Part shown: piece by piece, positions 14,925 to 21,577 of the stretch
How the letters are laid out: every line of letters begins with the position of its first letter
How positions within the stretch are numbered: the stretch's first letter is position 1
DNA from: an uncultured Bacilli bacterium
Lineage (GTDB): Bacteria; Bacillota_I; Bacilli_A; RF39; UBA660
NCBI GenBank assembly: GCA_944331945.1
Contig: CALVJC010000040.1
Coordinates: forward strand, 1-21,577
Length of the DNA stretch: 21,577 bases
Direction: 5' to 3'
The notes under the pieces: model-generated
What the model was told of the DNA's origin: nothing
Database searches by the model: none
What the model saw: the letters and a program-made list of their open reading frames with translations, nothing else
Program-made: the position numbers and the translations under genes

Positions 14925-15503
14925 ATGAAATACCATAACATCACGAAAGCTGACATGTTGAATGGCGAAGGATTACGGGTCGTTTTATGGGTCAGTGGCT
15001 GTTCTCATAAATGTCTCGGCTGCCAAAATGCCCTAACTTGGGATCCAAATGATGGTGTAGAATTTAACGATGATACCATCAAAGAAATCTATCAGGAATT
15101 AGATCAAGATTGGTGTAGTGGCCTTACCTTATCAGGAGGAGACCCTCTATTTCTTGGAAACCGTAAAACCATTCGCGATTTAGTAACCAATATCAAAGAA
15201 CTATATCCAACCAAAACAATCTGGTGTTATACTGGATATACTTGGGAAGAATTGATGGCTCAAAAAGAACTCGATAAAAATCTAGAAGACATTTTAAATC
15301 ATATTGATGTGTTACTAGAAGGAAAATTTATCATGAAGTTAGCCGAAGAAAAACTTCATTATGTCGGTAGCAGCAATCAACGAATTATTGATGTTCCCAA
15401 AACAAGAGAAAAAGGCGAAATAGTCTTATATATTGATAATAGTGACATCTATGAAGAAGCTTGTCGTCTCAAAGAGCGCCTTGCTTGTGGATGCGATAGT
15501 TAG
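14925..15503 (+). CDS. nrdG: Anaerobic ribonucleotide reductase-activating protein (radical SAM)
   Basis: A 192-residue radical SAM activase that uses S-adenosylmethionine and a [4Fe-4S] cluster to form the glycyl radical on NrdD. The cluster motif CSHKCLGC (CX3CX2C) lies in VVLWVSGCSHKCLGCQNALTW near residues 26-33. Next come LTLSGGDPLF, the GGE-like SAM-binding site, and YTGYTWEEL. Length and order match the family. A GTG at 14904 inside nrdD would extend it by seven residues, but the family start MKYHNI and the AGGAAGAG upstream favour the ATG at 14925. Only one base separates it from the nrdD stop, so the two are translationally coupled. Confidence 0.94.
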   Translation: MKYHNITKADMLNGEGLRVVLWVSGCSHKCLGCQNALTWDPNDGVEFNDDTIKEIYQELDQDWCSGLTLSGGDPLFLGNRKTIRDLVTNIKELYPTKTIWCYTGYTWEELMAQKELDKNLEDILNHIDVLLEGKFIMKLAEEKLHYVGSSNQRIIDVPKTREKGEIVLYIDNSDIYEEACRLKERLACGCDS

Positions 15504-15512
15504 GAGAGAAAA

Positions 15513-15947
15513 ATGAAAGTAAAAGTAAAAAAACTAAAAGAAAATGCCAAAATCCCTTTTTATGCCACGGAATTAAGTGCCGGCAGTGATTTCTATGCTT
15601 GTATAGAAAAACCAATCGAAATTAAACCAGGGGAAACAGAAATGATTCCCACTGGTTTAGCATTTGCTATTCCGAAAGGATATGTAGGTTTAATTTATGC
15701 TAGAAGTGGTTTAGCTTCCAAACAAGGTCTTGCTCCAGCCAACAAAGTAGGAGTCATTGATGCAGATTATCGAGGCGAAGTTTTGATAGCACTTCATAAC
15801 CATTCGCAAGAAAAAAGAACCGTAGAACCAGGAGACAGGCTCGCTCAGTTTGTGATTACCCCTTATCTAAAAGCCGATTATGAAGAAGTCGAAGAATTAG
15901 ATGAAACAGCAAGAAAAAGTGGCGGCTTTGGTTCCACCGGAAAATAG
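15513..15947 (+). CDS. dut: dUTP diphosphatase (dUTPase)
   Basis: A 144-residue trimeric dUTPase that hydrolyses dUTP to dUMP and pyrophosphate, keeping uracil out of DNA and feeding dTMP synthesis. All five motifs are visible in order: SAGSDFYA, ARSGLA, GVIDADYRGE, RLAQFVI and RKSGGFGSTG. Size is normal. AGGAGAG lies before the ATG and nine bases separate it from nrdG, so it is the third gene of the nrdD operon. No terminator is seen after it; a new promoter begins within its last bases. Confidence 0.95.
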   Translation: MKVKVKKLKENAKIPFYATELSAGSDFYACIEKPIEIKPGETEMIPTGLAFAIPKGYVGLIYARSGLASKQGLAPANKVGVIDADYRGEVLIALHNHSQEKRTVEPGDRLAQFVITPYLKADYEEVEELDETARKSGGFGSTGK

Positions 15948-15949
15948 AA

Positions 15950-15979
15950 TTGACAAAAAGAGCTCCTTTTGGATATTAT
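15950..15979 (+). promoter_or_regulatory. Promoter for the small membrane protein gene
   Basis: TTGACA (15950-15955), an 18-base spacer and TATTAT (15974-15979); a TATAAT overlaps at 15977-15982. Confidence 0.65.
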
Positions 15980-16001
15980 AATAATAGAGAGGAGTGAAAA
16001 A

Positions 16002-16205
16002 ATGGGTGCTTTAGGAGTGTTGGCAATTATTGTTGGTGCCATTCTAACAATTGTGGGATTTGTGATGAATAACAGTATTGAAGCTCAACTTACAAGCCTT
16101 TTCTCAACAGGTTCAACAGATCCCGGAACCATCTTCATCGTCATTGGAATTATTGTACTAGTTGTTGGTATCTTACTAGTAGTGATGAAGAAAAAGAAAG
16201 CGTAA
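16002..16205 (+). CDS. Small two-helix membrane protein
   Basis: A 67-residue protein with two hydrophobic helices (~3-22 and ~44-62) separated by a short polar loop with Ser/Thr/Gly, and a KKKKKA C-terminus on the cytoplasmic side. I do not recognise a family; it recalls small DUF3185/GlsB-like envelope stress proteins only in size. GAGAGGAG lies before the ATG at 16002. A longer frame starting with TTG at 15969 would place the start inside the promoter's -10 region and is rejected. It has its own promoter and terminator and so forms a single-gene unit. Confidence 0.65.
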   Translation: MGALGVLAIIVGAILTIVGFVMNNSIEAQLTSLFSTGSTDPGTIFIVIGIIVLVVGILLVVMKKKKA

Positions 16206-16240
16206 AAATAAAAAAGATCAGCAAGTGGTCTTTTTTATTT
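16204..16240. terminator. Bidirectional-type terminator after the small membrane protein
   Basis: AAAAAAGATC (16210-16219) pairs with GGTCTTTTTT (16227-16236), with one G-T pair. The stem extends further by A-T pairs. Confidence 0.8.
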
Positions 16241-16242
16241 AT

Positions 16243-16256
16243 GACAAATTTTTGTC
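16243..16256. promoter_or_regulatory. Short palindrome upstream of the osmoprotectant transporter operon
   Basis: GACAAA-TT-TTTGTC, 6-bp arms with a 2-base centre, about 15 bases before the -35 region. It could be an operator for a dimeric regulator (MarR/GbsR-type proteins control such operons), but it also lies close to a terminator and could be chance. Confidence 0.35.
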
Positions 16257-16270
16257 TAGTATCGATAAAA

Positions 16271-16301
16271 TTGTTTTACCCACAAGAAAAAATGATACAA
16301 T
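16271..16301 (+). promoter_or_regulatory. Promoter of the osmoprotectant transporter operon
   Basis: TGATACAAT (16293-16301) is an extended -10 (TGnTACAAT). The -35 may be TTGTTT (16271-16276, 19-base spacer) or TTTTAC (16274-16279, 16-base spacer). Confidence 0.55.
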
Positions 16302-16322
16302 AAAAAGGAAAGTAGGGATAAG

Positions 16323-17441
16323 ATGATTACATTTGAAAAAGTAAGTAAAGCTTATAAAAATGTTACCGTATTAAAAGATATTTCTTTTACCATTGAAGAA
16401 GGTACCCTAGTCACCCTAATTGGCGAATCTGGTTGTGGTAAAACAACCACCTTAAAAATGATCAATCGTCTGATTGAACCAACCTCAGGTACCATTACGA
16501 TCAATGGTGAAGACATCCATAAAAAGAACGAAATTGAACTGAGAAGAAGCATTGGTTATGTCATTCAACAAACAGGACTTTTTCCTCATTTAACAATTCG
16601 TGAAAATATCGAAATCATTCCAAAGGCTTTAAAGATGGAAAAACAAAAAATGGAAGAGAAGACCAAAGAAGTCATGGAGATGGTGGATTTAGACGAAGAA
16701 TTGCTCGATCGTTATCCGAACGAATTATCTGGTGGCCAACAACAACGCGTAGGAATTGCCAGAGCCTTTATGACCGATCCCAAAATCATTTTAATGGATG
16801 AACCCTTTAGTGCTCTAGATCCGATGAGCCGTGGTGCCCTTCAAGAAGAGCTTTTAAAAATACAAGATAAATTCCATAAAACCATTGTCTTTGTTACCCA
16901 TGATATGGATGAAGCCATTAAACTTGCCGATAAAATAGCCATTATGGATGAAGGAAGATTAGTCCAATATGATACACCTGAAAATATCTTAAAGCATCCT
17001 AAAACGGAATTTGTCAAAGAATTCGTAGGAAAAGATCGTATTTGGGATTCTCCAGAACTAATCAAAGTAAAAGACATTATGATCTCAAATCCAGTCACTT
17101 GTCTTCCTCATTATTCGATCTTTTATTGCTTAAATAAAATGAAAATGATGCATGTCGATACCCTGATTGTTGTAGATGAAAATAAAAATTTCAAAGGCAT
17201 GCTTTATGCAGAAAGTATAGCGGAAGAAAAAACAACAAAACGAAAGGCACAAGACTTAATGATCGATGATGTAGTAACCGTTTTAGAGGACCAATCGATT
17301 GTTGATTTAGCCAAGCTAGTAAAAACCAATCGCTTAGCGACCATTCCTGTTTTAAATAAAGAGAACAAAGTCTGTGGCTTGATCACGAGAAGCAGCTTAA
17401 TCACGGCCTTAAGTCAACAATTTTTAGAGGAGGAGGAATAA
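16323..17441 (+). CDS. opuCA: Osmoprotectant (glycine betaine/carnitine/choline) ABC transporter, ATPase with CBS pair
   Basis: A 372-residue ATP-binding subunit for uptake of quaternary-amine osmolytes. Walker A is GESGCGKTT (34-42), the signature LSGGQQQR begins at 135, and Walker B IILMDEP has D159/E160. FVTHDMDEA carries the switch His. A C-terminal pair of CBS domains (~249-300 and ~308-366: VKDIMISNPVTCLP, AQDLMIDDVVTVLED) is typical of OpuCA/BusAA and senses ionic strength or cyclic di-AMP in relatives. GGAAAGTAGGGATAAG precedes the ATG. The next gene, one base downstream, encodes the permease fused to the binding protein. The exact substrate cannot be told from sequence alone. Confidence 0.9.
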   Translation: MITFEKVSKAYKNVTVLKDISFTIEEGTLVTLIGESGCGKTTTLKMINRLIEPTSGTITINGEDIHKKNEIELRRSIGYVIQQTGLFPHLTIRENIEIIPKALKMEKQKMEEKTKEVMEMVDLDEELLDRYPNELSGGQQQRVGIARAFMTDPKIILMDEPFSALDPMSRGALQEELLKIQDKFHKTIVFVTHDMDEAIKLADKIAIMDEGRLVQYDTPENILKHPKTEFVKEFVGKDRIWDSPELIKVKDIMISNPVTCLPHYSIFYCLNKMKMMHVDTLIVVDENKNFKGMLYAESIAEEKTTKRKAQDLMIDDVVTVLEDQSIVDLAKLVKTNRLATIPVLNKENKVCGLITRSSLITALSQQFLEEEE

Positions 17442-17442
17442 G

Positions 17443-19008
17443 ATGAACTTTATAGATTATATGATTGAAAATAAAGATCAAATCATTTCTCTTTTCTTAG
17501 AACACATAGAACTAACCGTCTTAGCCGTTCTTCTCGCTATCGCAATTGGTGTTCCCATTGGTATTTTTATCAGTTATGTCAAGAAATTAAACAAACCTGT
17601 TTTAGGAGTTGCTAGTGTCGTTCAAGCCATTCCTTCTATGGCCCTTCTAGGTTTTATGATTCCCTTTCTTGGAATTGGAACAGTACCTGCCATTGTTGTA
17701 GTTATCCTTTATTCCTTACTGCCTATTATCAAAAATACGTACACAGGAATTAGTGGTATCAGTGATACAATGTTAGAAGCAGCGAAAGGAATAGGGCTTA
17801 CCAAAGGACAAATCTTGTTTAAAATTCAAATTCCGCAAGCCTTACCTGTTATTATGGCTGGAATCCGTATTTCCGCCGTTTCGGCCGTAGGACTTATGAC
17901 GATGGCTGCCTTTATTGGAGGAGGAGGTCTTGGATATTTAATCTTCTCTGGTATTCGAACTGTTAATAATGCTCAAATATTAGCAGGAGCCATACCAGCT
18001 TGTCTTCTTGCTTTAGCCGTAGATTACTTCTTTGGTTTAATTGAAAAATTAGTTACACCCATAAGCTTACAAATGCAAGGGAAAACAAGAGAACAAGTCT
18101 TAAAAGGAAGAAAAAAACAAAAGATAATCGTCGGAATTATTATTGCTCTTATCGTTGTTCTATTTCTTAGTACGATAAAATTTGATAAACCAACCGAAAA
18201 TACCCTTACCGTCGGCTCAAAAGACTTTACGGAGCAAAACATCTTATGTGAAATGACCAGTGATTATATTGAAGAAAATACTGATATCTCCGTATCAAGA
18301 CAATGTAACTTAGGAGGAGCACAAGTCGTATTCTCTGCCCTTAACCGAGGGGATATTGACCTTTACATTGACTATCTAGGAACCGATTATACCGATATTT
18401 TAAAACATGACCCTATCAGCAATGTGGATCAAGTTTATCAAACTGTAAAAGAAGAATTCAAAGAACAATATGATATTGAAGTATTAAACCCCATGAGTTT
18501 TAATAATACTTATGCTCTTGCAGTACGGAAAGATACCGCTCAAACTTATAACTTAAAAACCATCTCTGATCTTGCCAGAGTATCACAAAACTTGATTATT
18601 TCACCAACCCTAGAATTTGTGAATCGACAAGATGGGTTACCAGGCTTATTGCAAACATATAATTTATCGTTTCAAGACATCATTGCCATGGATGGAAGCC
18701 CAAGATATACCGCTTTAATGAATAACAATAGTCAAGTCATTGATGCCTTTACCACCGATGGACTGTTAAGAAAATTTGATCTTGTTGTCTTAGAAGATGA
18801 CAAAAATTTCTTCCCACCTTATTATGCCGTACCCCTTATGAAAACAGAAACCTTAAAAACATATCCAGAACTTGAAAATTTATTAAACACACTAGGAACT
18901 TACTTAACGGATGATGTAATGCAAGAATTAAACTATCAAGTCGATGAACTAGGACGCTCTCCCGAAGTCGTCGCTCATGACTTTTTAGAATCGCAAGGAT
19001 TGATTTAG
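17443..19008 (+). CDS. Osmoprotectant ABC transporter permease fused to substrate-binding protein
   Basis: A 521-residue fusion. Residues ~1-215 form the membrane permease with about six helices and the EAA-type loop (TMLEAAKGIGLTKGQILFKI). After a Lys-rich stretch, a further helix (~228-244) puts the C-terminal half outside, where ~260-521 form an OpuAC-like binding protein (TLTVGSKDFTEQNILCEM, GDIDLYIDYLGTDYT, AFTTDGLLRKFDLVVLEDD). Such fusions (OpuC BC type, BusAB-like, ChoQ-like) carry one binding domain per permease. With the ATPase this makes a complete two-gene importer. AGGAGGAATAAG precedes the ATG. The stop codon lies in the loop of the terminator. Confidence 0.9.
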   Translation: MNFIDYMIENKDQIISLFLEHIELTVLAVLLAIAIGVPIGIFISYVKKLNKPVLGVASVVQAIPSMALLGFMIPFLGIGTVPAIVVVILYSLLPIIKNTYTGISGISDTMLEAAKGIGLTKGQILFKIQIPQALPVIMAGIRISAVSAVGLMTMAAFIGGGGLGYLIFSGIRTVNNAQILAGAIPACLLALAVDYFFGLIEKLVTPISLQMQGKTREQVLKGRKKQKIIVGIIIALIVVLFLSTIKFDKPTENTLTVGSKDFTEQNILCEMTSDYIEENTDISVSRQCNLGGAQVVFSALNRGDIDLYIDYLGTDYTDILKHDPISNVDQVYQTVKEEFKEQYDIEVLNPMSFNNTYALAVRKDTAQTYNLKTISDLARVSQNLIISPTLEFVNRQDGLPGLLQTYNLSFQDIIAMDGSPRYTALMNNNSQVIDAFTTDGLLRKFDLVVLEDDKNFFPPYYAVPLMKTETLKTYPELENLLNTLGTYLTDDVMQELNYQVDELGRSPEVVAHDFLESQGLI

Positions 19009-19026
19009 TCCTTGCGCTTTTTTTTC
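18992..19026 (+). terminator. Strong terminator of the osmoprotectant transporter operon
   Basis: CGCAAGGA (18992-18999) and TCCTTGCG (19009-19016) form a perfect 8-bp stem with a 9-base loop, followed by CT8. It overlaps the stop codon. Confidence 0.9.
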
Positions 19027-19060
19027 TAGTATTATAGAATAAAAAACAAGGAGGTTTCAA

Positions 19061-19929
19061 ATGACAACTAAAGATTACTTTTATATTCAAGAACCAGATA
19101 ATTTTATGATAGTAAAGATGAAAGAAAAAGGACAATTAAGCTCTTGCTTTCAGAAGGAAGGATAGACTTTTTTCACTCTCAAGAAGGAGAAGCTTATTTT
19201 TCTTATTACTCAGATGAACCTAAAAATAACATATACGCACCTAGAAAATTTTATTTAATGGAAATAAAATCGAGGCCAGAATCATATTCAGGAAACGACG
19301 ATTATATACGAGAGTTATTGTGTTCATCCAAAAGAATTTATTCTTTAAATGATAATGTGTTTTTGACAAGAACTAGAGAAGAACATCCAGTTCTCTATGA
19401 CCGTTCGAAAGCAAAAGAACTCGACTTAGTTAAAACTTTTTTAGAAGAAGTAGAGCGTAGTTGCTATGGTAGTAACTTAAACGCTTGGCGTCGAGAAATG
19501 TCCATAGAAGTAAGTACTGGCGAAGAGGATATTCGAGACAAAAAACTTTATGTTACTTTTGCATTTCCTGATCAGGAAAGATTACATGGAATAATGTCTT
19601 TAGAAGAAAAATGTGCTTTGAATTTTTATCCTTTTGTCTATAGTGAAAAACAAGAGAGATTTTATCCTATAACAGAAGAAGAGAAACTAATTGATTGGTA
19701 TCAATATAGGTACTACCTAATACATTCTCAATTAGTAAAAGATTCTATTGAACGCACAAAGGAAAAGAAAGAAAAAGAGAAACAAGCCAAGGTCTATGTA
19801 AAAGAATATTGTCAAAATAAATATGGACAAGAAAAAAAAAAAAAAAATAAAGCTTACTTGATAAGTGAAAAAGAAAGAAGAAAAAGGACAAAAGAAGATG
19901 AAGTTGTAAGAAATTCCTTATTATCGTGA
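19061..19929 (+). pseudogene. Hypothetical gene interrupted by a one-base frameshift
   Basis: An ideal AAGGAGG seven bases before ATG 19061 opens a frame that stops after 34 codons (TAG 19163-19165). A 261-residue frame in the -1 phase begins only with a TTG at 19144 that has no RBS. In that phase the sequence is open from 19102, so adding one base to the A5 run at 19125-19129 would join both parts into a ~288-residue protein. The downstream part is charged (FLEEVERSCYGSNLNAWRR) with a Lys/Glu-rich coiled-coil-like tail (~185-250) and an A16 run (19832-19847) coding for Lys. I recognise no family. It could be a true pseudogene, a sequencing error in a homopolymer, or recoding. The last 39 bases belong to a repeat that recurs at 21291. 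Confidence 0.6.
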
Positions 19930-19988
19930 TTCTTATCATGTTAATAAAAATAGTACCAGCGTAAAAGCTGACACTATAATCAAACTCA

Positions 19989-20031
19989 GGGAATAGTAGC
20001 TAACTCTGCAAGACTAGGTATTCCCTTTTTT
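19989..20031 (+). terminator. Terminator within repeat copy 1
   Basis: GGGAATA (19989-19995) and TATTCCC (20019-20025) with a long loop, followed by T6. Confidence 0.75.
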
Positions 20032-20048
20032 AGTTTTTGTAAGTTTCC

Positions 20049-20087
20049 TTGACAAATTGATCATAACATATAATAAACGCTTGTCAA
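20049..20087 (+). promoter_or_regulatory. Promoter-like element within repeat copy 1, with flanking inverted repeat
   Basis: TTGACA (20049-20054), a 16-base spacer and TAATAA (20071-20076). TTGACAA (20049-20055) and TTGTCAA (20081-20087) form an inverted repeat around it. It could add to transcription of the acetyltransferase gene. Confidence 0.4.
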
Positions 20088-20131
20088 AAAAGTTCAAGAT
20101 AAAGGGATAAATATAAGAATAATGAATTTAG

Positions 20132-20140
20132 TGTTATAAT
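20132..20140 (+). promoter_or_regulatory. Extended -10 promoter of the acetyltransferase gene
   Basis: TGTTATAAT (TGnTATAAT), about 34 bases before the ATG; no clear -35. Confidence 0.6.
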
Positions 20141-20173
20141 GTATATAGATGATGCGAAAGGAGTTATTATCAG

Positions 20174-21004
20174 ATGAAACAAATTGACATAAATAATGAA
20201 ATCTTTCAGTCTGAAGAATTTCAAAAAGATAAATATAAATTTTATCTTATAACACAAAACTTAAAAAGTAATTCAGTTATATTATATAGTGATGAAAAAA
20301 ACTATGTTATATGTAGAGGGGCTATTGGGTGGCCTACTTGGATATGGACTAAAGATAGTTTTGATATAACAAAATTAGATGAGATTATGCAGGTAATTGA
20401 ATTATATTTAACTGATAGTGAAAAAGATAAATTTACTTGTAAGAAAGAATTATATGATTTATTAGTAAAAGCTGGATTTGATAAATTAAATCTAGATGAC
20501 TATTTTGAAATGGGAACTTTATCTTGCAAACAAACTAAAAAGCCTAAAGAATGTGATGGTAAAATAAGTATTTCTACCATAGAAGATAAACCAATATTGG
20601 TAAAATATTGGTTTGATGATAGCCAAGAAATGAATGGCGTTGATCCGATTAGTATGGAACAGGCTGAAAAAGATGTTCAAAAAATGTTAGACTCAAACAA
20701 CTTATATATATGGAAGAATGACAATGGTAAAATTGTTTGTATGGCAAATTATAGTGAAGTTGATGGTCAAGCAAAATTGAGCCATGTTTATACACCTACT
20801 GATGAACGTGGTAAAGGTTACGCTGCAAATTTAATTTATAGTATGACTAACGATTTATTAAAAAGGGGATTAGTACCATTGTTATATACTGATTATAATT
20901 ATCCGCCCTCTAATAAAGCATATATAAATGCTGGTTATGACGATACAGGAATATTAATTAATTTTTCTTGCTCAAAAGAGAAAAAGAAAGCTTTTAATAA
21001 ATAA
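20174..21004 (+). CDS. GNAT-family N-acetyltransferase
   Basis: A 276-residue protein. The C-terminal half (~130-265) is a GNAT fold: CMANYSEVDGQAKLSHVYT leads into motif A, ERGKGYAANLI, with the acetyl-CoA pyrophosphate loop RGKGYA (212-217), and then YTDYNYPPSNKAYINAGY, the usual Asn and Tyr late in the domain. The N-terminal half (~1-125) is not recognised and may set the substrate, as in two-domain GNATs. The substrate is unknown. AAAGGAG lies ten bases before the ATG. The gene looks more AT-rich than its neighbours upstream of 19000 and sits between two direct repeats, which suggests it was acquired. It is alone on its transcript. Confidence 0.8.
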   Translation: MKQIDINNEIFQSEEFQKDKYKFYLITQNLKSNSVILYSDEKNYVICRGAIGWPTWIWTKDSFDITKLDEIMQVIELYLTDSEKDKFTCKKELYDLLVKAGFDKLNLDDYFEMGTLSCKQTKKPKECDGKISISTIEDKPILVKYWFDDSQEMNGVDPISMEQAEKDVQKMLDSNNLYIWKNDNGKIVCMANYSEVDGQAKLSHVYTPTDERGKGYAANLIYSMTNDLLKRGLVPLLYTDYNYPPSNKAYINAGYDDTGILINFSCSKEKKKAFNK

Positions 21005-21186
21005 TTAAAATTAGAGATAACGCTATAAGACTTAAAGCTTGTTTAGATATAGGTCATATTAATGCAAACTCTAATATGCTAGTTGAAAACAGGATTATTA
21101 CTCTAGATGATGGAATTGAATATTTACAATTACACAATATCATAGAAAAGTCAGTAGAAACTTTAAAAAAGTATAGGGAATATTAA
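21001..21186 (+). pseudogene. 3' remnant of a TIM-barrel sugar isomerase/AP endonuclease-2-like gene
   Basis: After the acetyltransferase stop there is an open frame without start codon or RBS. It includes LKACLDIGHINANSN and DGIEYLQLHN, which recall the LDIGHxNAN and HLHDN strands of xylose isomerase-like (AP endonuclease family 2) TIM barrels with their metal-binding His and Asp. It jumps at once to IIEKSVETLKKYREY, a typical last helix, so the loop and strand that normally lie between seem to be deleted. It ends in tandem TAA TAA. Most of the protein is missing, so it is dead. Family identification is by motif memory and moderate. Confidence 0.55.
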
Positions 21187-21389
21187 TAAGCAAAAGGAAA
21201 AATTGCTTTGTTCGATCACCTATAAAAACTAGAATATGATTTTCTTCCAATAGGAATATCTAGTCATTTAGGTACTATTCTCCTTTTGTGAAAGAAGATG
21301 AAGTTGTAAGAAATTCCTTATTATCGTGATTCTTATCATGTTAATAAAAATAGTACCAGCGTAAAAGCTGACACTATAACCAAACTCTA

Positions 21390-21432
21390 GGGAATAGTAC
21401 CTAACTCTGCAAGACTAGGTATTCCCTTTTTT
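21390..21432 (+). terminator. Terminator within repeat copy 2
   Basis: GGGAATA (21390-21396) and TATTCCC (21420-21426) followed by T6. In this copy ACCTA (21399-21403) can also pair with the upstream part of the right arm (TAGGT), so the fold is stronger than in copy 1. Confidence 0.75.
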
Positions 21433-21449
21433 AGTTTGTGCAAGTTTCC

Positions 21450-21478
21450 CTGACAGATTCATCATAACATAATAATAA
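21450..21478 (+). promoter_or_regulatory. Promoter-like element within repeat copy 2
   Basis: CTGACA (21450-21455), a 17-base spacer and TAATAA (21473-21478), in line with the element in copy 1. Any gene it serves lies beyond the window. Confidence 0.35.
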
Positions 21479-21577
21479 ACGCTTGTCGAAAAAAGTTCAA
21501 GATAAAACTCCTTCATTAAAAAGCTGTTACAAGAAGAAAAAAGATTCCTACCAAGCGGAAATCTATTTTTTAACAAT

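Larger units (their letters stand above)
19891..20103 (+). repeat. Direct repeat, copy 1 (~213 bp)
   Basis: This matches 21291-21506 with an offset of 1,400 bases at the left edge. The first 88 bases are identical; the rest differs at scattered sites and small indels. The unit holds the last 13 codons of the upstream broken gene, a short hairpin (CAGC...GCTG, ~19959-19972), a terminator and a promoter-like TTGACA. It flanks the acetyltransferase segment on the left. Confidence 0.9.
21291..21506 (+). repeat. Direct repeat, copy 2 (~216 bp)
   Basis: The second copy of the unit at 19891-20103, in the same orientation. It repeats the last 13 codons and stop of the broken hypothetical gene without the rest of that gene. 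Between the pseudogene end (21186) and this copy lies ~100 bases without a supported feature, apart from a weak inverted repeat AAGCAA/TTGCTT (21188-21208). After the copy, 21507-21577 shows nothing recognisable. Confidence 0.9.

Noticed and set aside
15969..16001. TTG start 11 codons upstream for the small membrane protein
   Set aside because: It would begin inside the promoter's -10 region; the ATG at 16002 has an excellent RBS.
19120..19135. Programmed -1 frameshift in the split hypothetical gene
   Set aside because: The A5 run does not form a standard slippery heptamer in the zero frame, and no clear downstream stem-loop was seen; a one-base deletion is simpler.
21390..21577. Minus-strand open frame running through repeat copy 2 to the window end
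   Set aside because: Open for ~50 codons but frame-shifted and stopped in copy 1; no start or family signal, so it may be chance in T-rich DNA or an old remnant.

Overview
The window looks like a chromosomal stretch of a low-GC, Gram-positive-type (Bacillota) bacterium, most plausibly an anaerobic, gut-type Bacilli/Erysipelotrichia-like lineage. This is inferred from AT-rich DNA, strong AAGGAGG-type ribosome binding sites, a sortase, a SpoIID-like protein, a CwlD-like amidase, an OpuC-type transporter and an oxygen-sensitive class III ribonucleotide reductase. TGA is used as a stop and TGG as Trp, so the code is standard. No rRNA, tRNA, CRISPR array or complete insertion sequence was seen.

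Layout. 1-1762: the tail of a small helical protein and a second WXG100-like protein (type VII secretion style), a terminator, then a translationally coupled holin-like/M23 endolysin-like pair with no other phage genes. 1796-2602 (-): ZIP metal transporter. 2751-3984: a sortase and a five-helix membrane protein. 4099-6817: a cell-wall block, with a CwlD-like amidase on + running stop-to-stop into a minus-strand operon (zinc-dependent phospholipase C-like protein, then a SpoIID-like protein). 6917-8975: an Abi_2/HEPN protein overlapping an HtrA-type membrane protease. 9208-10371: a secreted surface protein with an InlB B-repeat-like module.

10403-15947 is a deoxynucleotide block. nrdD, nrdG and dut form a + strand operon for anaerobic dNTP synthesis and dUTP removal. 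Divergent to it is a long NrdD paralogue that keeps the ATP-cone and barrel but appears to lack the active-site cysteines, the zinc site and the glycyl-radical tail. This apparent pseudoenzyme is the most interesting gene here. The 312-bp space between the two nrd genes holds two promoters and several inverted repeats.

16002-19008: a small two-helix membrane protein, then a two-gene OpuC-type osmoprotectant importer (ATPase with CBS pair; permease fused to binding protein). 19061-21577 is a disturbed, accessory-looking end: a hypothetical gene broken by a one-base frameshift, then two direct copies of a ~213-bp repeat flanking a GNAT acetyltransferase and the decayed 3' end of a TIM-barrel isomerase-like gene.

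All assignments rest on motifs and patterns read by eye; no database search or structure prediction was run.
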